A DNA stretch of 64,000 nt, taken from an uncultured Oceanospirillaceae bacterium. Its GTDB lineage: Bacteria; Pseudomonadota; Gammaproteobacteria; Pseudomonadales; Balneatricaceae. The stretch covers positions 22,754 to 86,753 of the forward strand of contig CAJXNY010000019.1 of the NCBI GenBank assembly GCA_913057435.1. The letters run 5' to 3'. Of the stretch, positions 7,944 to 20,400 are shown piece by piece. Made by a program: the position numbers and the translations under genes. Numbering within the stretch: position 1 is the stretch's first letter; the number at the start of each line of letters is the position of its first letter. Below the pieces are notes generated by a model that had not been told where the DNA came from, made no database searches, and saw nothing but the letters and a program-made list of their open reading frames with translations.

Positions 7944-9257
7944 TCAGTCGCGTTTGCCACCCGGCCAGCCCAGCAGGATGGAGGCGACTGCAACGGCACC
8001 CAGCACCAGGCAGTAGTGGATGCTACCGGCCAGTGCTAATGGTGAGACGCTGGCGATGGAGGAGGCCAGCAGGATCTGCGCACCGTAGGGCAGCAGACCC
8101 TGTACCACACAGGAGAAAATGTCCATCAGGCTGGCGCTGCGGCGTGGGTCTACGCCGTAACGGCTGGCGATATCTTTGGCCAGTGCGCCGCTGATCACAA
8201 TCGCTACGGTGTTGTTGGCGGTGGCGGTGTTGGTCAGCGCTACAGCAGTGGAAATGCTCAGTTCACCGGCGCGTGAGGAAGGGCGCTGGTTACTGTCACG
8301 GTGGGCGATGCGGTTAATCAGATCAGCCAGAAACTCCAGCCCGCCCTGTTTCTGCATCATCGCGCCCAGGCCACCAATCAGCATCGACAGGATCAGGATC
8401 TCCTGCATATTGCTGTAACCGGCGTAGATGTCTTTAGCGAACTGCGCCACGTTGTAGTCCGCCAGCTGGGTCAGGCCAACCAGCCCTGCCAGCACAATAC
8501 CACCGAGCAGTACCAGCATCACATTCAAACCGCTAATCGCCAGCACCAGCACCGCCAGATATGGCAGCACTTTAATCAGTTCAATCGGCCCGGTGCCTTC
8601 CACCACGCCACTCGTGCCTTGAAAGTACAGCCAGACCAGCGTCAGCAACGCAGCAGGGGCTGCAATTTTCAGGTTCATACGGAACTTGTCGCGCATCTCA
8701 CAGCCCTGGGTGCGGGTCGCGGCGATGGTGGTATCAGAGATGATCGACAGGTTGTCACCAAACATCGCACCCCCAACAACGGTGCCAATGGTCAGCAGGA
8801 TCGGCAGTTCGGTCGCTTCCGTCAGGCCCACGGCAATGGGCGCAATCGCCGCCACCGTGCCCATGGATGTACCCATAGAGGTCGCAATCAGCGCGGTAAT
8901 CACAAACAGGCCCGGCAGCACCATGCCCGATGGCACCAGGTTCAGCCCCAGCGCCACGGTGGCATCCACGCCGCCAATAGCTTTACTGACACTGGCAAAG
9001 GCACCGGCCAGCAGGTAAATCAGCACCATAGTGATAATGGTGTTATCACCCACACCACGAATAAAGGTATCAATACGCTCGTTCAGCGCGCCTTTGGCCA
9101 GCAGCATCGCCAGCACAATAGCAGGCAGAATCGCCACCGGCGCGGAGATCTGATAGAAAGCAAAATCAACATTCTGGCTCTGGTAGTACAGGCCGCTGCC
9201 AATAAACATGGCAAGGAACAGCAACAGCGGTAACAGCGCCAATGGGCGTGCGTTCAT
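7944..9257 (-). CDS. NhaC-type Na+/H+ antiporter family membrane protein
   Basis: The 437-residue polytopic inner-membrane protein has about 11-12 hydrophobic segments. Family features are the duplicated GTSMGT stretch (ATSMGTSMGTVAA), GGAMFGDNLSIISDTTIAA, and the matching C-terminal NTATANNTVAIVISG half. These fit the NhaC/DcuC-like ion-transporter superfamily, which exchanges H+ for Na+ or carries organic acids. Sodium exchange is favoured, but the substrate cannot be fixed from sequence. The ATG giving MNARPLALLPLLL is chosen because residues upstream are not membrane-like; its ribosome site (TTTGGAT) is weak. The gene appears monocistronic. Confidence 0.75.
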   Translation of the reverse strand: MNARPLALLPLLLFLAMFIGSGLYYQSQNVDFAFYQISAPVAILPAIVLAMLLAKGALNERIDTFIRGVGDNTIITMVLIYLLAGAFASVSKAIGGVDATVALGLNLVPSGMVLPGLFVITALIATSMGTSMGTVAAIAPIAVGLTEATELPILLTIGTVVGGAMFGDNLSIISDTTIAATRTQGCEMRDKFRMNLKIAAPAALLTLVWLYFQGTSGVVEGTGPIELIKVLPYLAVLVLAISGLNVMLVLLGGIVLAGLVGLTQLADYNVAQFAKDIYAGYSNMQEILILSMLIGGLGAMMQKQGGLEFLADLINRIAHRDSNQRPSSRAGELSISTAVALTNTATANNTVAIVISGALAKDIASRYGVDPRRSASLMDIFSCVVQGLLPYGAQILLASSIASVSPLALAGSIHYCLVLGAVAVASILLGWPGGKRD

Positions 9258-9700
9258 AGTGGTATCCAAACTGAAATTATCTGTCAAAGGGTCAATACAG
9301 AACGTAGCGTTACACAAGGCGGATAGCCTGCCAGTGGCAGTGTGGAACGCCAGATCGGCCAGCCCGGGCATCTGTCTGAGCCGGGTGACTGCCGTTGCTA
9401 TCCGGTGTGTAGCGGTGCGCGCATTCTAGTCTTTAGTCGTATATGGCTCAACCGCATTGAAGTGGTTTTTTTTATTTCTTTTTGGAATAAGGAGGAGCGC
9501 TGAGCTGGGGCTGGTTATTTGATGTGCTGAAAGCTCTGTTCGGGCTTATACCGCCTGGCAACCTTTGCTTTCCTAATCCTTTGGGATAGTAAAAGGATTA
9601 TTTTATTGAGTGTGGTTGAACTGCGCTTCTGTATGACGTATTTTTGCTTCGATATTTTCCTTACATAATCTTAATTTGTACTGCTGTTGAAAGGGATTTG
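9258..9700. other. Intergenic region upstream of the two-partner secretion locus
   Basis: About 440 bp lie between the divergent antiporter and TpsB genes. From about 9430 the DNA turns AT-rich, with runs of T and A, the start of the AT-rich composition that continues through the TpsB gene. It holds one strong hairpin (listed separately) but no convincing ORF. The promoters of both flanking genes must lie here; I could not pick one -10/-35 pair with confidence. Confidence 0.6.
9574..9608 (+). promoter_or_regulatory. Hairpin with trailing T-rich tract upstream of the TpsB gene
   Basis: A perfect 9-bp stem TAATCCTTT / AAAGGATTA closes a 9-base loop and is followed by TTTTATTG. It lies about 95 bp before the TpsB start, in the correct orientation to act as an attenuator or terminator in the leader. 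It might equally end a transcript entering from upstream. Confidence 0.45.
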
Positions 9701-11419
9701 ATGGCTCTGTTTCGTAGTTCAGCTTCTTTGGCTTTCATTAGTTGCGTAACCGCGTTTGTTGTGCCCGTTCAGGCTGCGTCAGAAACGGCCTCTATATTAG
9801 GTGTTTCTGAAGAAGGTTTGAGGCGGCAGGAAAAGATACAGAATGAATCCTTAAAACAGCTTCAGCAAAAAAATAGTACTCTGTCATCTGAAAAAAATAA
9901 TGACAAAAATATTGCACTCCCCGACGAAGATCGATGCTTCCTTATAGAACGTACTATTGTCCGTGCCAGCAATGATGTAGAAATAGGCTGGATTTCAAAA
10001 GAAGTAGAACAATTTGCTAATCACTGTATTGGGGTTGAAGGGCTTAAAAATATTATCGCCTACCTTAATGAAGGGTTAGTTGAAAAGGGTTTTGTTACCT
10101 CAAAGGTATCACTCCCTCGCCAGAATCTCCGTGATGGAATTTTAAAACTTCAGTTTCATGCTGGGGTTGTTGATACTATTGTTTTCTCTTCTAAATCAAA
10201 TGGTGAAGAAAAGCTTAAAAAAGGAGAGCACTTTTTCTTTCCATTTACAAAGGGTGATATACTTAATATAAGAGACTTGGAACAAGGGGTTGAAAATATA
10301 AGCAGGCTGAAAAGCCAAACAGCTAAAGTGAGAATTGTTCCAGGTCGTCAGCAGGATAGTTCCAAGGTTGTTCTAGATAGGGCAGTCAAAGCTGAAGATA
10401 CACTACGTGGTGGAATAACATTGTCAAATTCTGGAAATAGAGATGTTTCTAAAACTCAGGCATCTGTTTATATTGTAAACGAAAATGGGTTGGGAATTGG
10501 AGATGTATTTAATATTAGCGCTAATAGTAGTGTTGAAAAAGTAGACAGTGAAAACCTATCGCAGAGCTTGAGTGCACAATACAGTGTTCCAATTGGATAT
10601 TCTCATCTAAATTTTTCCCATACATATACACGATTTTCACAAGTTGTTTCTGGAACCACTGCTCGTTTTGTGTCCAGCGGAAGTAGTCATAGTACTAAAG
10701 CAAATTTGAAGCATACATTTTACCGTGATGCTTCTACAAAAGTTTTATTACATGGTGGCCTTAGCTTTAGGAGCTCAAATAGCTTTCTTGATGATATTGA
10801 GTTACTTGTGCAACGCAGGAATACAGTGAATGTTGACGTTGGAGGGCGCCTGGAAAAACACTTTTCTGACGGCCTTGCAATGGAAGTTGATCTTTCAATA
10901 CGTAAAGGTGTTGGTTGGTTTGGAGCCGAACATGATCTGATAGATGTAGTCGAGGGTGGGGCAACGTTGAGGCCTTATATATGGAACCTTAGCCTTGATG
11001 TTAAAAAGCCAATCCTCTCTGATAGCTGGTTGTACAGTAGTCGTATTTACGCTCAGCATACAGATGATAATATTCTTACCAATGAGCAGTTCTCTATAGG
11101 CAGCAGATATAGCGTCCGAGGGTTTGATGGGGAAAGTGTACTGCTGGCTGAAAGTGGGCTGTATTGGCGTAATGAATGGCAAAAAAAACCGGGCTCACAG
11201 ACTGAAGGCAGCTGGTATGGCGGGCTGGATGCGGGCATTGTATACGGTCCGAGTTCTGGACAGCTTTCCGGGAAGAGCCTTGTGGGCATGGCATTCGGGT
11301 GGCGAGGTGAGTTGAAATCAATCTATATAGACGCATCTATAGGTATTCCAATTATCAAGCCGGACGCTTTTGAAACAGAGAAATTAAATCCATATCTTTC
11401 GTTAGTATATGAACTTTGA
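9701..11419 (+). CDS. cdiB: TpsB-family outer-membrane transporter (CdiB/FhaC/ShlB-like)
   Basis: The 572-residue protein exports the adjacent TpsA exoprotein across the outer membrane. Its start is set by GAAAGGGATTTG-ATG and a signal peptide ending VPVQA. A coiled, Q/K/N-rich N-terminal helix region is followed by a POTRA part beginning near CFLIERTIVRASNDV and including LVEKGFVTSKVSLPRQNLRDG. The C-terminal half is a 16-strand barrel. It contains the conserved VRGF motif of the L6 loop near residues 470-473 and ends in a beta strand (LSLVYEL) that closes with Leu where many barrels have Phe. DNA here is much more AT-rich than in flanking chromosomal genes, suggesting transfer. The TpsA gene starts 45 bp downstream. 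Confidence 0.85.
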   Translation: MALFRSSASLAFISCVTAFVVPVQAASETASILGVSEEGLRRQEKIQNESLKQLQQKNSTLSSEKNNDKNIALPDEDRCFLIERTIVRASNDVEIGWISKEVEQFANHCIGVEGLKNIIAYLNEGLVEKGFVTSKVSLPRQNLRDGILKLQFHAGVVDTIVFSSKSNGEEKLKKGEHFFFPFTKGDILNIRDLEQGVENISRLKSQTAKVRIVPGRQQDSSKVVLDRAVKAEDTLRGGITLSNSGNRDVSKTQASVYIVNENGLGIGDVFNISANSSVEKVDSENLSQSLSAQYSVPIGYSHLNFSHTYTRFSQVVSGTTARFVSSGSSHSTKANLKHTFYRDASTKVLLHGGLSFRSSNSFLDDIELLVQRRNTVNVDVGGRLEKHFSDGLAMEVDLSIRKGVGWFGAEHDLIDVVEGGATLRPYIWNLSLDVKKPILSDSWLYSSRIYAQHTDDNILTNEQFSIGSRYSVRGFDGESVLLAESGLYWRNEWQKKPGSQTEGSWYGGLDAGIVYGPSSGQLSGKSLVGMAFGWRGELKSIYIDASIGIPIIKPDAFETEKLNPYLSLVYEL

Positions 11420-11464
11420 CTGCTGTATAGCAGGCTGACACATATTTCACACAAGGATGATGTG

Positions 11465-14400
11465 ATGAAAAACGATTCTTACAGTAATAAAACACGTATA
11501 TCCTCTGCCATTACTCTGTTCGTGTACTGCTGGCAGTTGTTATTTTTGTTTATTAGCGATGTTTCTTTCGCTGAAGACGTTGTGTCAGCCAATAGAATTT
11601 CAGGAAAAACACCAATTATTGATGCGGCTATTAATGGAACGCCTATTGTTCATATTGCGCCGCCAAACGATGATGGACTATCACACAATCAATATAGCCA
11701 CTTCAATGTCGGCCCAGATGGACTGATCCTTAACAACTCAACTGAATCTGTTCAAACCCAACTGGGCGGTTGGATTACAGAAAGCTTACAGTTGCTGGAA
11801 AAACCTGCTGATTTGATATTGAATGAGGTTACCAGTACACATCTCTCAAACCTGAATGGCTTTATCGAAGTAGCCGGGCCTAAAACTGACCTTATAATTG
11901 CTAATCCAAACGGCATAAATTGTGCTGGTTGTGGCTTTATTAACAGTAATAAAGTAACCATGACAACGGGTGTTCCCGTTTTTAATCAAGAAGGGGCGTT
12001 AGGTTATTTAGATGTTACGCGTGGAAATATTAATATATCGGGTGCTGGTGTTAACGCATCTGAGTTAGAACAGCTTGATTTATTGGCGCGTAGTTTAGTT
12101 GTTGAAGGGGATGTATGGGCACAAAAATTAAACGTCTTAACCGGAAGTCAGCGAATACTTCCTGCTGATCTATCACACACCTCAATTCAAGGATCAGGGT
12201 ATAAGCCTTTATTTGCTGTTGATGTAAAAAATGTGGGTGGAATGTATGCCAATACAATTCACTTAATTGCAACAGAAGAAGGGCTAGGTGTTAACAGTAC
12301 CGGTCGAATTGTTGCATTGGATGATGATTTAACACTGTCCGCTAATGGTGATGTTAGCGTAGGTGAAGTTCATGCAGCTAACAAGATATCCATTGGTGCT
12401 GAAGGCGATGTTTTTCTTAATGCAGAAACAACTTCTGTTGGTTTAACTATTGTCGGGTCGGGAAGAGTCCTGCAAGCTGGCTCAGTTCAAGCAAATAATA
12501 TAAATATATCGGCAAAAATTGTAAAGAATACGGGTAGTATTTTTCAGGACTCGTCTCTGAAGAGTAATGCGCTGGTTGTGAAGGCCGATAGTGATATAAC
12601 CAACAGTGGACGCATCCACAGTCAGTCGGGATTGTATCTGAAATCTGCCACCCTCATTGATCAGGCTGGAGTTATTTCCAGCAACAGTTTGATAACAATT
12701 GATGCTGATGACATAAGACTTGATGGTACTCAGTTGTATTCAACAGAGGGTGTTACGGTAACGTCTGGGAAAGTTATTTCAAGTAAGGCAACTATCGGTT
12801 CTGAGGGTACTGTTTCGTTGCATTCAAAGGGCAGCGTAGTCCTTACTGATACTGATGTTATCACTGACAATGAAGTGGTCATTAAGTCGGGTAGCCTGGC
12901 GGTTACTGATAATGGACGTATTGATTCTGTTAAAACAACAATACATACAGATAATCTTAGCAACACATCCCTTATTTCAGGAAAAAGCGAACTAACCGTT
13001 GTATCAATAAGCACAAATAATACTGAAAGCGGATTGATTGGTGGCGGTTTCGTTACCATTAATACTGAATCCCTCTCAAATAGATCTGCAACCATTCAGG
13101 CATCTGATAGCCTCATGATCTCTGCAAGATCGGTAATAAATAGTGGAAGTGGTGATAAAGAGGGGCTGATAAGTCTTGGTGATGTAAAAATAAAATCACA
13201 CGATTTTGATAACAGTACAGGGAAGGTTGTAAGTAAAGAAACACAGGAAATTAATGTATCTGGGTCTATCTTAAATGATGATGGGTTGATTCAATCAGGC
13301 AATGATTTAAATATAAATTCTAATGAATTCTCTAGTGATAATGGCAGGCTTTCATCTGTAAAAAATATTAATCTGGATGTAAATAATAGCCTCTCAATTG
13401 ATAATTCTACTGCTTACGCTGATGGTTCTATAAAAGTAGATGCCGGCCGGGTAAACGGTAGCAGTAATACCATTCAAGCTATTGATAATATTTCTATAAC
13501 TGCCACAGGCCAGCAACTGACAACAACCTCCCTATATGCCGGGGGAAATCTTGATTTAGTTGCGACTGCCGGTGGGTTGGATTTTAATACAAGTCATCTA
13601 AATAGTGATAGAGAGGCCACGCTTACTGCTAGCGGTGCCGTTAATCTTGATAACGGTTCTTTGCTTGCTGGTGAAAATGTTGGTATCCAGGCTGGAGAAG
13701 TTAGTAACGAGTCTGGGATTATAGCCGCAGGATTATCAGGCCGTTATTCAACATTAACAATAGACAGTGGGCACCTGGATAATCGATCTGGCACTATTGT
13801 AAACCGTTCAGGAAAGGCCGTTATCAATACAGCCGGAAGTATGGTTGATAACCGTAATGGATGGATTGAAAGTACACAATCACTGACAATCGATGCAGGA
13901 CATCTGAATAATTCAAAAGGCCAAATAAAGAGTGCCGGGGCGGTATTGTCCGTGTCTAGTCTCACCAATAATAATGGGCTGGTTCATAGTTCAGATCAGC
14001 TGACTATAAATGCATCTTCCGTTGAAAATAATGCTGGGTTGCTGCAGTCCGCTGGCGCATTGGTGATTGCTGCCAATAACGTGACTAATTATGGCCGTGC
14101 TGTCTCGAATGGCATTGTCAGCATGAACAGTATTACTCTGCGGGCTGATTCATTTGATAATAGATCAGGGAGGGTTATTGGTGAGGCGGATGTTAGTTTT
14201 AATATTGAAAACACTCTGGATAACACCTCCGGTGAGATCCATTCTGGCCGGAGCCTGGATATTACTGCAGGACGGTTTGCATCGGCAGACAGCAAGTTAG
14301 TTTCTGATTTAGACACCAGAATATCAACTAAGGGTGATACAACACTTACGCGTGCTGCTATTCATAGCAACGGAAAGCTGACTATCGATGCTGCTGTGGT

Positions 14401-17400
14401 TAATGCCGCAGAAGTTGATATTCAATCCCAGCGTAGTACTACTATTCGGGCAGAAAGTCAGCAACTGACCCATGCAACAATTAATAGCGGGGGAGATCTG
14501 TCGCTAAGTGCTACGTCGGGTGATCTGCAACTCAGTGGCTCGGTAATCAACGTTGCCGACGCTGTTGGTCTGGATGCTGCCAATACGGTCAATATAGACC
14601 AGGCCCGAGTTTTAAGTGGTGGGGGTATTGATGTAGAAGCCCGTTATATAACGAATCGATCTGGAGAAATAAGTGCAGGCCTGATCAAAGGTAACGCAGC
14701 CTTTAATATTAGTGGTGGGGCGGTAGATAACACATCAGGCCTGATCTTTAGCAACAATGGCAGCCTGCAGATAAACACTGATGACAGTAGCCTCAACAAC
14801 AGCAGTGGGCGTATTGAAAGCCAGGGTGCGCTGGTGTTGCAAACTGGTGGCCTGAACAACACCGATGGCACCGTACTGGGTCACAGTCTCAGCCTGGCGG
14901 GAACCGACATCGACAACCGTGGTGGCACCCTGAGCAGCAATGGCCAGATGGACTTGCAGCTAAACAGCCTGAACAACGACACCGGGCTGGTGCAATCCGG
15001 TGATGGCCTTGCGCTCAACGCAGGGCAGATCAGCAACCGCGCTGATAACGATGAACAGGGCATCTTCAGCCAGGCTACTCTGACGGTTATCGCCGACACG
15101 CTGGACAACCTCTTTGGCAACATCGCCAGCCTTGGGGCGCTCGAATTTGATGTGAGCGACCAGTTGAACACCCAGGACGGCACGATCCAGTCGGCCGATA
15201 GCCTGACCCTCAAAGCGGGCACCCTGCAAGGTACACGCGCCGATATTACCGCAAGCCAGGCACTTAACGCTGACATCACCGGCCTGGCCACACTGGATAA
15301 TGCCAACCTGAACGCCGGGCAGGCATTGAACCTCACCGCAGGCCAGATTACGGCCGATACAGCACAGTTGTATTCCGAGACAGATATGGCCGTAGCGGCG
15401 GCGGATATCCAGCTGACCAGCAGTGTGCTCAATAGCCAGCGAGATCTGGCATTAAACGCCAGTGCAGGCGAGATTAATCTGCAGGGCAGTGATCTGAGCA
15501 GTGTGGCCGATGCCAGCCTGCAGGCCAGCGGGCGCATTAACCTTGACGATGGTGTGCTGGCCAGTGGTGGCGATGCCACCCTGACAGCGGCAGAACTAAG
15601 TAACCGCGCTGGCCAGATCAGTGCCGGATTACTGGAAAGCAACACCACATTGCAGCTGACCACCGGCTCGCTGGATAATACAGATGGCCTGATTTTCAAC
15701 AACAGTGGCACTCTGCAGATCGACACTGGCAGCAGCCAGCTCAACAACCACACCGGGCGCATTGAAAGCCAGGGCGCGCTGACTCTGTTAACCGGTGCCG
15801 TTGATAACACTGAAGGCACCGTGCTGGGGGACGGCATCAGCCTGACCGGTAGCGATCTCGACAACCGCGAAGGCACCCTGAGCAGCACGGACCAGGTGGA
15901 CCTGCAGCTAAGCAGCCTGAACAACGACACCGGGCTGGTGCAGTCCAGCGACGCGCTGGCGATCAACGCCGGGCAGATCAGCAACCGCGCTGATAACGAT
16001 GAACAGGGCATCTTCAGTCAGGGTACTCTGACGGTTATTGCCGACACCCTGGACAACCTCTTCGGCAGCATCGCCAGCCTGGGCAATATGGTGATTGATG
16101 CTGAGTCCAGCCTGAACACAGCTGACGGGATCATTCAGTCAGCCGGTGATCTCAGTCTCCAGAGTGGTCAACTCACCGGTGATCGTGCACAGATTATCGC
16201 CACAGGGTCTGCGCAGCTGGGTGCGACGGGCAATCTGTCGCTGGACGCCAGCACGATCACGACCGGCCAGCAGCTGGTGCTGATCGCAGATGTGATAACC
16301 GGGGACACTGCTGACCTCCAGTCGGGTGGAAATCTGGATATTACGGCTGGGAATATCACGCTTGCAAATAGTACCGCTAATACCCAAGGCAACCTGCTAC
16401 TCAAAGCAGAAAGCAGTGCGCTTGATCTGACGGGATCAGGCCTCAGTGTTAACGGAGCTTCTACGCTGACCTCCACTGGCAGTATCGATCTGACTGATGC
16501 CGAGCTGGTCAGTGGTGCCGGGGTGGCTATCAATGCCAAAGCACTGACAAACCTTAGGGGCACCGTGATCGCCGGAGCGAATAGCAGTAACGCTGATCTG
16601 ATCCTTTCAACCGATGCCATTAACAACCGTGACGGCACGCTGCTCAGTACAACGGGCCGTGTTGATATCAACAGCCATGGACAAACAGTTGATAACACGC
16701 GGGGTGTGATTGACGGGCACAGTGCGGTAATGGTTAACAGTGGTGATCTGAACAACAACAGCGGTTTGCTTCAATCATCGGGGAACATTGCGCTCAACGT
16801 TAAGCAGCTCTCCAATACCGATACCCAGTCTGACAAAGGGATTGTCAGCCTGGGCTCCCTCAGCCTTTCCGGCAGCAGTTTTGATAATCGTAATGGCCGG
16901 GTTGTCAGCCAGGGTACACAGCAACATTCATTCAGTGGGGCTATCAGCACCCGTAATGGATTACTGCATTCTGCCAGTACGCTGACACTGAATGCTCAAA
17001 GCCTGGCGGCTGGGGGTGGCACAATCAGCGCAGACGGGAATATGCAGCTGAGTACCGCAGCAAGCACGGAGCTGGGCAGTGCTGAGGTCTATAGCGGTGG
17101 CCAGTTACGGATTAATGCATCGAATATTCAATCTTCGGGTTTCCTGCAGTCATCTGCGGCGATGCAGCTGAGTGCCGGTGGCCTGCAACTCTCTGGTGCA
17201 ACGCTGAACAGCCAGCAGGATCTGACGTTGACGGCAAGTAGCGGCGGCATCACCTTACAGGACAGTACCGTCAGTGCGTTGGGGAATGCAGCATTGTCGG
17301 CAACGGGCACCGTCTCCAATCAACGCGGCAGTATTTCTACCGGTGGGGGCGTGCAGATAGCCGCATCGCAACTGGATAATACCGACGGAACCATGGTTGC

Positions 17401-20400
17401 CGGGTTAAGTGCCAGTAATGCCTCACTGGCCATTGATGCGAGTACCATCACCAATGCTGGCGGCACGCTGGCAACGCAGAATGGCGATATAACCCTCGAT
17501 ACCAACGGCAATGCGCTTGATAACAGTAAGGGTACTGTTCAAGCCGGTGGTGCACTGGTGTTGGCGGGTATTTCTGCTATAAAAAATACCGACGGTGTAC
17601 TGATCTCGGGTGAAGAGCTTAGCCTCAATTTACAATCGCTGGATAACACCCGAGGGCTGATTCAGGCCGGTGGCAGCCTTGATCTTGGTGTACAGGGTAC
17701 GATTAACAATAGCGGTACAAAAAGCAGTGGTGGCCTGGTTACCTCGGGTGATCTGACGATCAGCGCAGCGGGTATTGATAATCAGAATGGTTATATTGCC
17801 AGTGCTGGCAAGCAGGATTTTGATTTAACCGGTGATCTTAATAACAGTTCAGGCGAATTAATAAGCCAGGGCGATATGTCACTGGATGCAAATAATATTA
17901 ACAACAGTCAGGGTTATATTTCTGGCCAGAAAGCCGCGACGGTAACGGCAAATCAGATTAATAATAACAATGGCACAATCGAGTTTGAGGGTGAGGCCCT
18001 GCTGAAGGTTGCCTCATTACAAAATGATGGTGGTGAACTTGCCTCTAACACCTTGCTCACGGTTGAAACCAGCAGTACACAGCTACAGGGAAAGCTGGCA
18101 TCACAGTATGATCTGGTACTGAAGCTCGACGGTGATTTTAATAACACCTCGGAGCTGATTGCGGGTAACAGCCTGTCCATCACCGCCAACAGCTTTACCA
18201 ACAGCAGCCTGCTGTCCAGCGCCTACACACTGGAGCTGAACGGAACCGACCTGACCAACGATGGCCAGATATACGCGACCGACCTGCGGCTGAACATGTC
18301 ACAAGGGCTGTTTAACAACAGCGGTGGAGTTATTGATGGTGATAGCGTACTGATCGAAGGCGGCTATCTACACAACTACGGCCGCATCTACGGCGATGAT
18401 ATTGGGATAGGTTCCAGCACCTTCCATAACTACAGCAACGCCGTTATTGCATCCCGTGGTTCATTGGCTCTTGATAACCAGACAATAATCAATGAACAGG
18501 ATGCAATGATTTACAGCCTGGGCGATATGAGTATTCGCTCAGGCTCTGTTTCCAATAATGCCGCGTTGATTGAAGCTTCAGGTAATTTATCTATTGTTGC
18601 GGGAAGTCTGACTAACTCAAATAGCGGTGTTGAATTTACAGTAGAAAATGATCCGCAGACATATGGCTATTGGAAAGAAAAGCAAGTATGGGGGCAGCCT
18701 ATCGGTTCAGGGTTTAGGGTTTCTGGTGATATCCAGCAACATGAAATTTGGGATGCATTTGGTGGTTCTAATTACTTTACTATACGTGAATATATTGATG
18801 TAGAACGTACTGTTGTAAATGCCTCTGCCCCAGGGAAAATTATTGCTGGCGGAAATATGACTATTTCCGGGGGAAGTGTCACAAATACAGATAGCATTAT
18901 TCTGGCTAGCGGGGGCTTAAATGTAGCCTCTAGCCTTGAAAGTATTGAATCAGTTTCGCTATCAAAAACCACGACTATAAAGCGAGATGTACATAACCAT
19001 ATGGTTAGTTTATCTGACAGCTTATCTGACAGCAGAGGTTATACTTGGGTTACAACGGTCACGGTTAATACTGAAGAGTCGGCTGCTAGCCTCGCCTACA
19101 CCCTTGGCGGCACCGAAGCACAGCAGTTAATCGCCCAATACAGCAGTGGCTCTGCCGGTAATAGCGGCGCACAGGGCGCCACGGCAGGTGAAGTTGCAGC
19201 CCATAATGTGCAAGGCGGCGATGTACAGAACCAGGCTGCTGGCACGGCAACCGGCACGTTGCAGGGTGAAGGCAGCTCGGGTGTTGCCTCTGCGCAGTTA
19301 AGCCCGGATAGCACAGCATCGGGGTTACAGTCGCAAACCGCAGCCAGCGCTGTGACGGTTGGCGATCATACGCCTGCCACTGGTAGCGGGGCACAAGCCG
19401 TACAGGCCTCTGCAGCGGTAGCGACAACAACCGTGGAGGGCTACCAGACGGGTGTTGCTGCCGATGTTAAAAACCTGCTGTCTCAATCGTCCCCCGGCGC
19501 GGTCACGGTTGCTAACCTGCCGACGGCTGCCAATGGTGCAACCAGCTCTGTTGCAGGGGCCAATGCTGCTGATGCGCGAGCGGCATCACTGGCTTCCGTA
19601 GGTTCCCGTATCAATGATATGCAGCTGGCGGGCGGTAAGCCGATTTCCGGTGAAGCGTTGAATACCACGGTTATTACCACCAACCGGCCTGCACCGGTTA
19701 CCCCGCCGTCCAACAAGCTGTTTGTGCTGAATACTTCCCCCGAAGCTGACTACCTGGTCGAAACTGATCCGCTGTTCACCCGCCGGGAAACCTTCCTCGC
19801 TTCCGATTACATGCTGGATCAACTGGCCAAAGACCCCTCCCGCCAGCTGAAACGCTATGGCGATGGGTTCTACGAACAGCGACTGGTGACTGAGCAGGTT
19901 ACGCAGATGACAGGTCGCCGTTATCTGTCGGGCTACAGTGACTCGCAAGATCAATTTCAGGCGCTGATGGACAGCGGAGTTGAGTTTGCCCAACGTTTCC
20001 AGCTGTCGCCCGGTGTGGAACTGAGCGCCGATCAAATGGCCCATCTGACCAGTGATATCGTCTGGATGGTCGAAACTTCCGTCACCCTGGCCGATGGCAC
20101 CAGCACCACCGTGCTGACACCGAAGGTTTACCTGGTCAGTGTTGATGAAGAAGACCTCTACGACGGTGGCGCACTGGTGTCCGCCAGCGATATCACCATC
20201 GACACCGACGGCGCGATTCGTAATGAAGGTTCCATGCTGGCGGATAACGGCATCCGCCTGCGCAGTGGTCAGGACATTGCTAACCTTGGTCAGCTGAAAA
20301 CCGCGGGTGATATCACGCTGGATGCACAGAACAATATTCTCAACCAGGGTGGACGCCTGGGCGGTGGTGGCCTGATTCAGGGAGCCAACATAGCCCTCAC

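Noticed and set aside
8301..9233. 310-aa plus-strand ORF
   Set aside because: Antisense to the antiporter gene, with a Gln/His/Arg-rich composition that indicates a shadow frame.
14881..16011. 376-aa minus-strand ORF in the exoprotein gene
   Set aside because: Ser/Leu/Pro-rich shadow of the beta-helix repeats; many similar ones occur along the gene.
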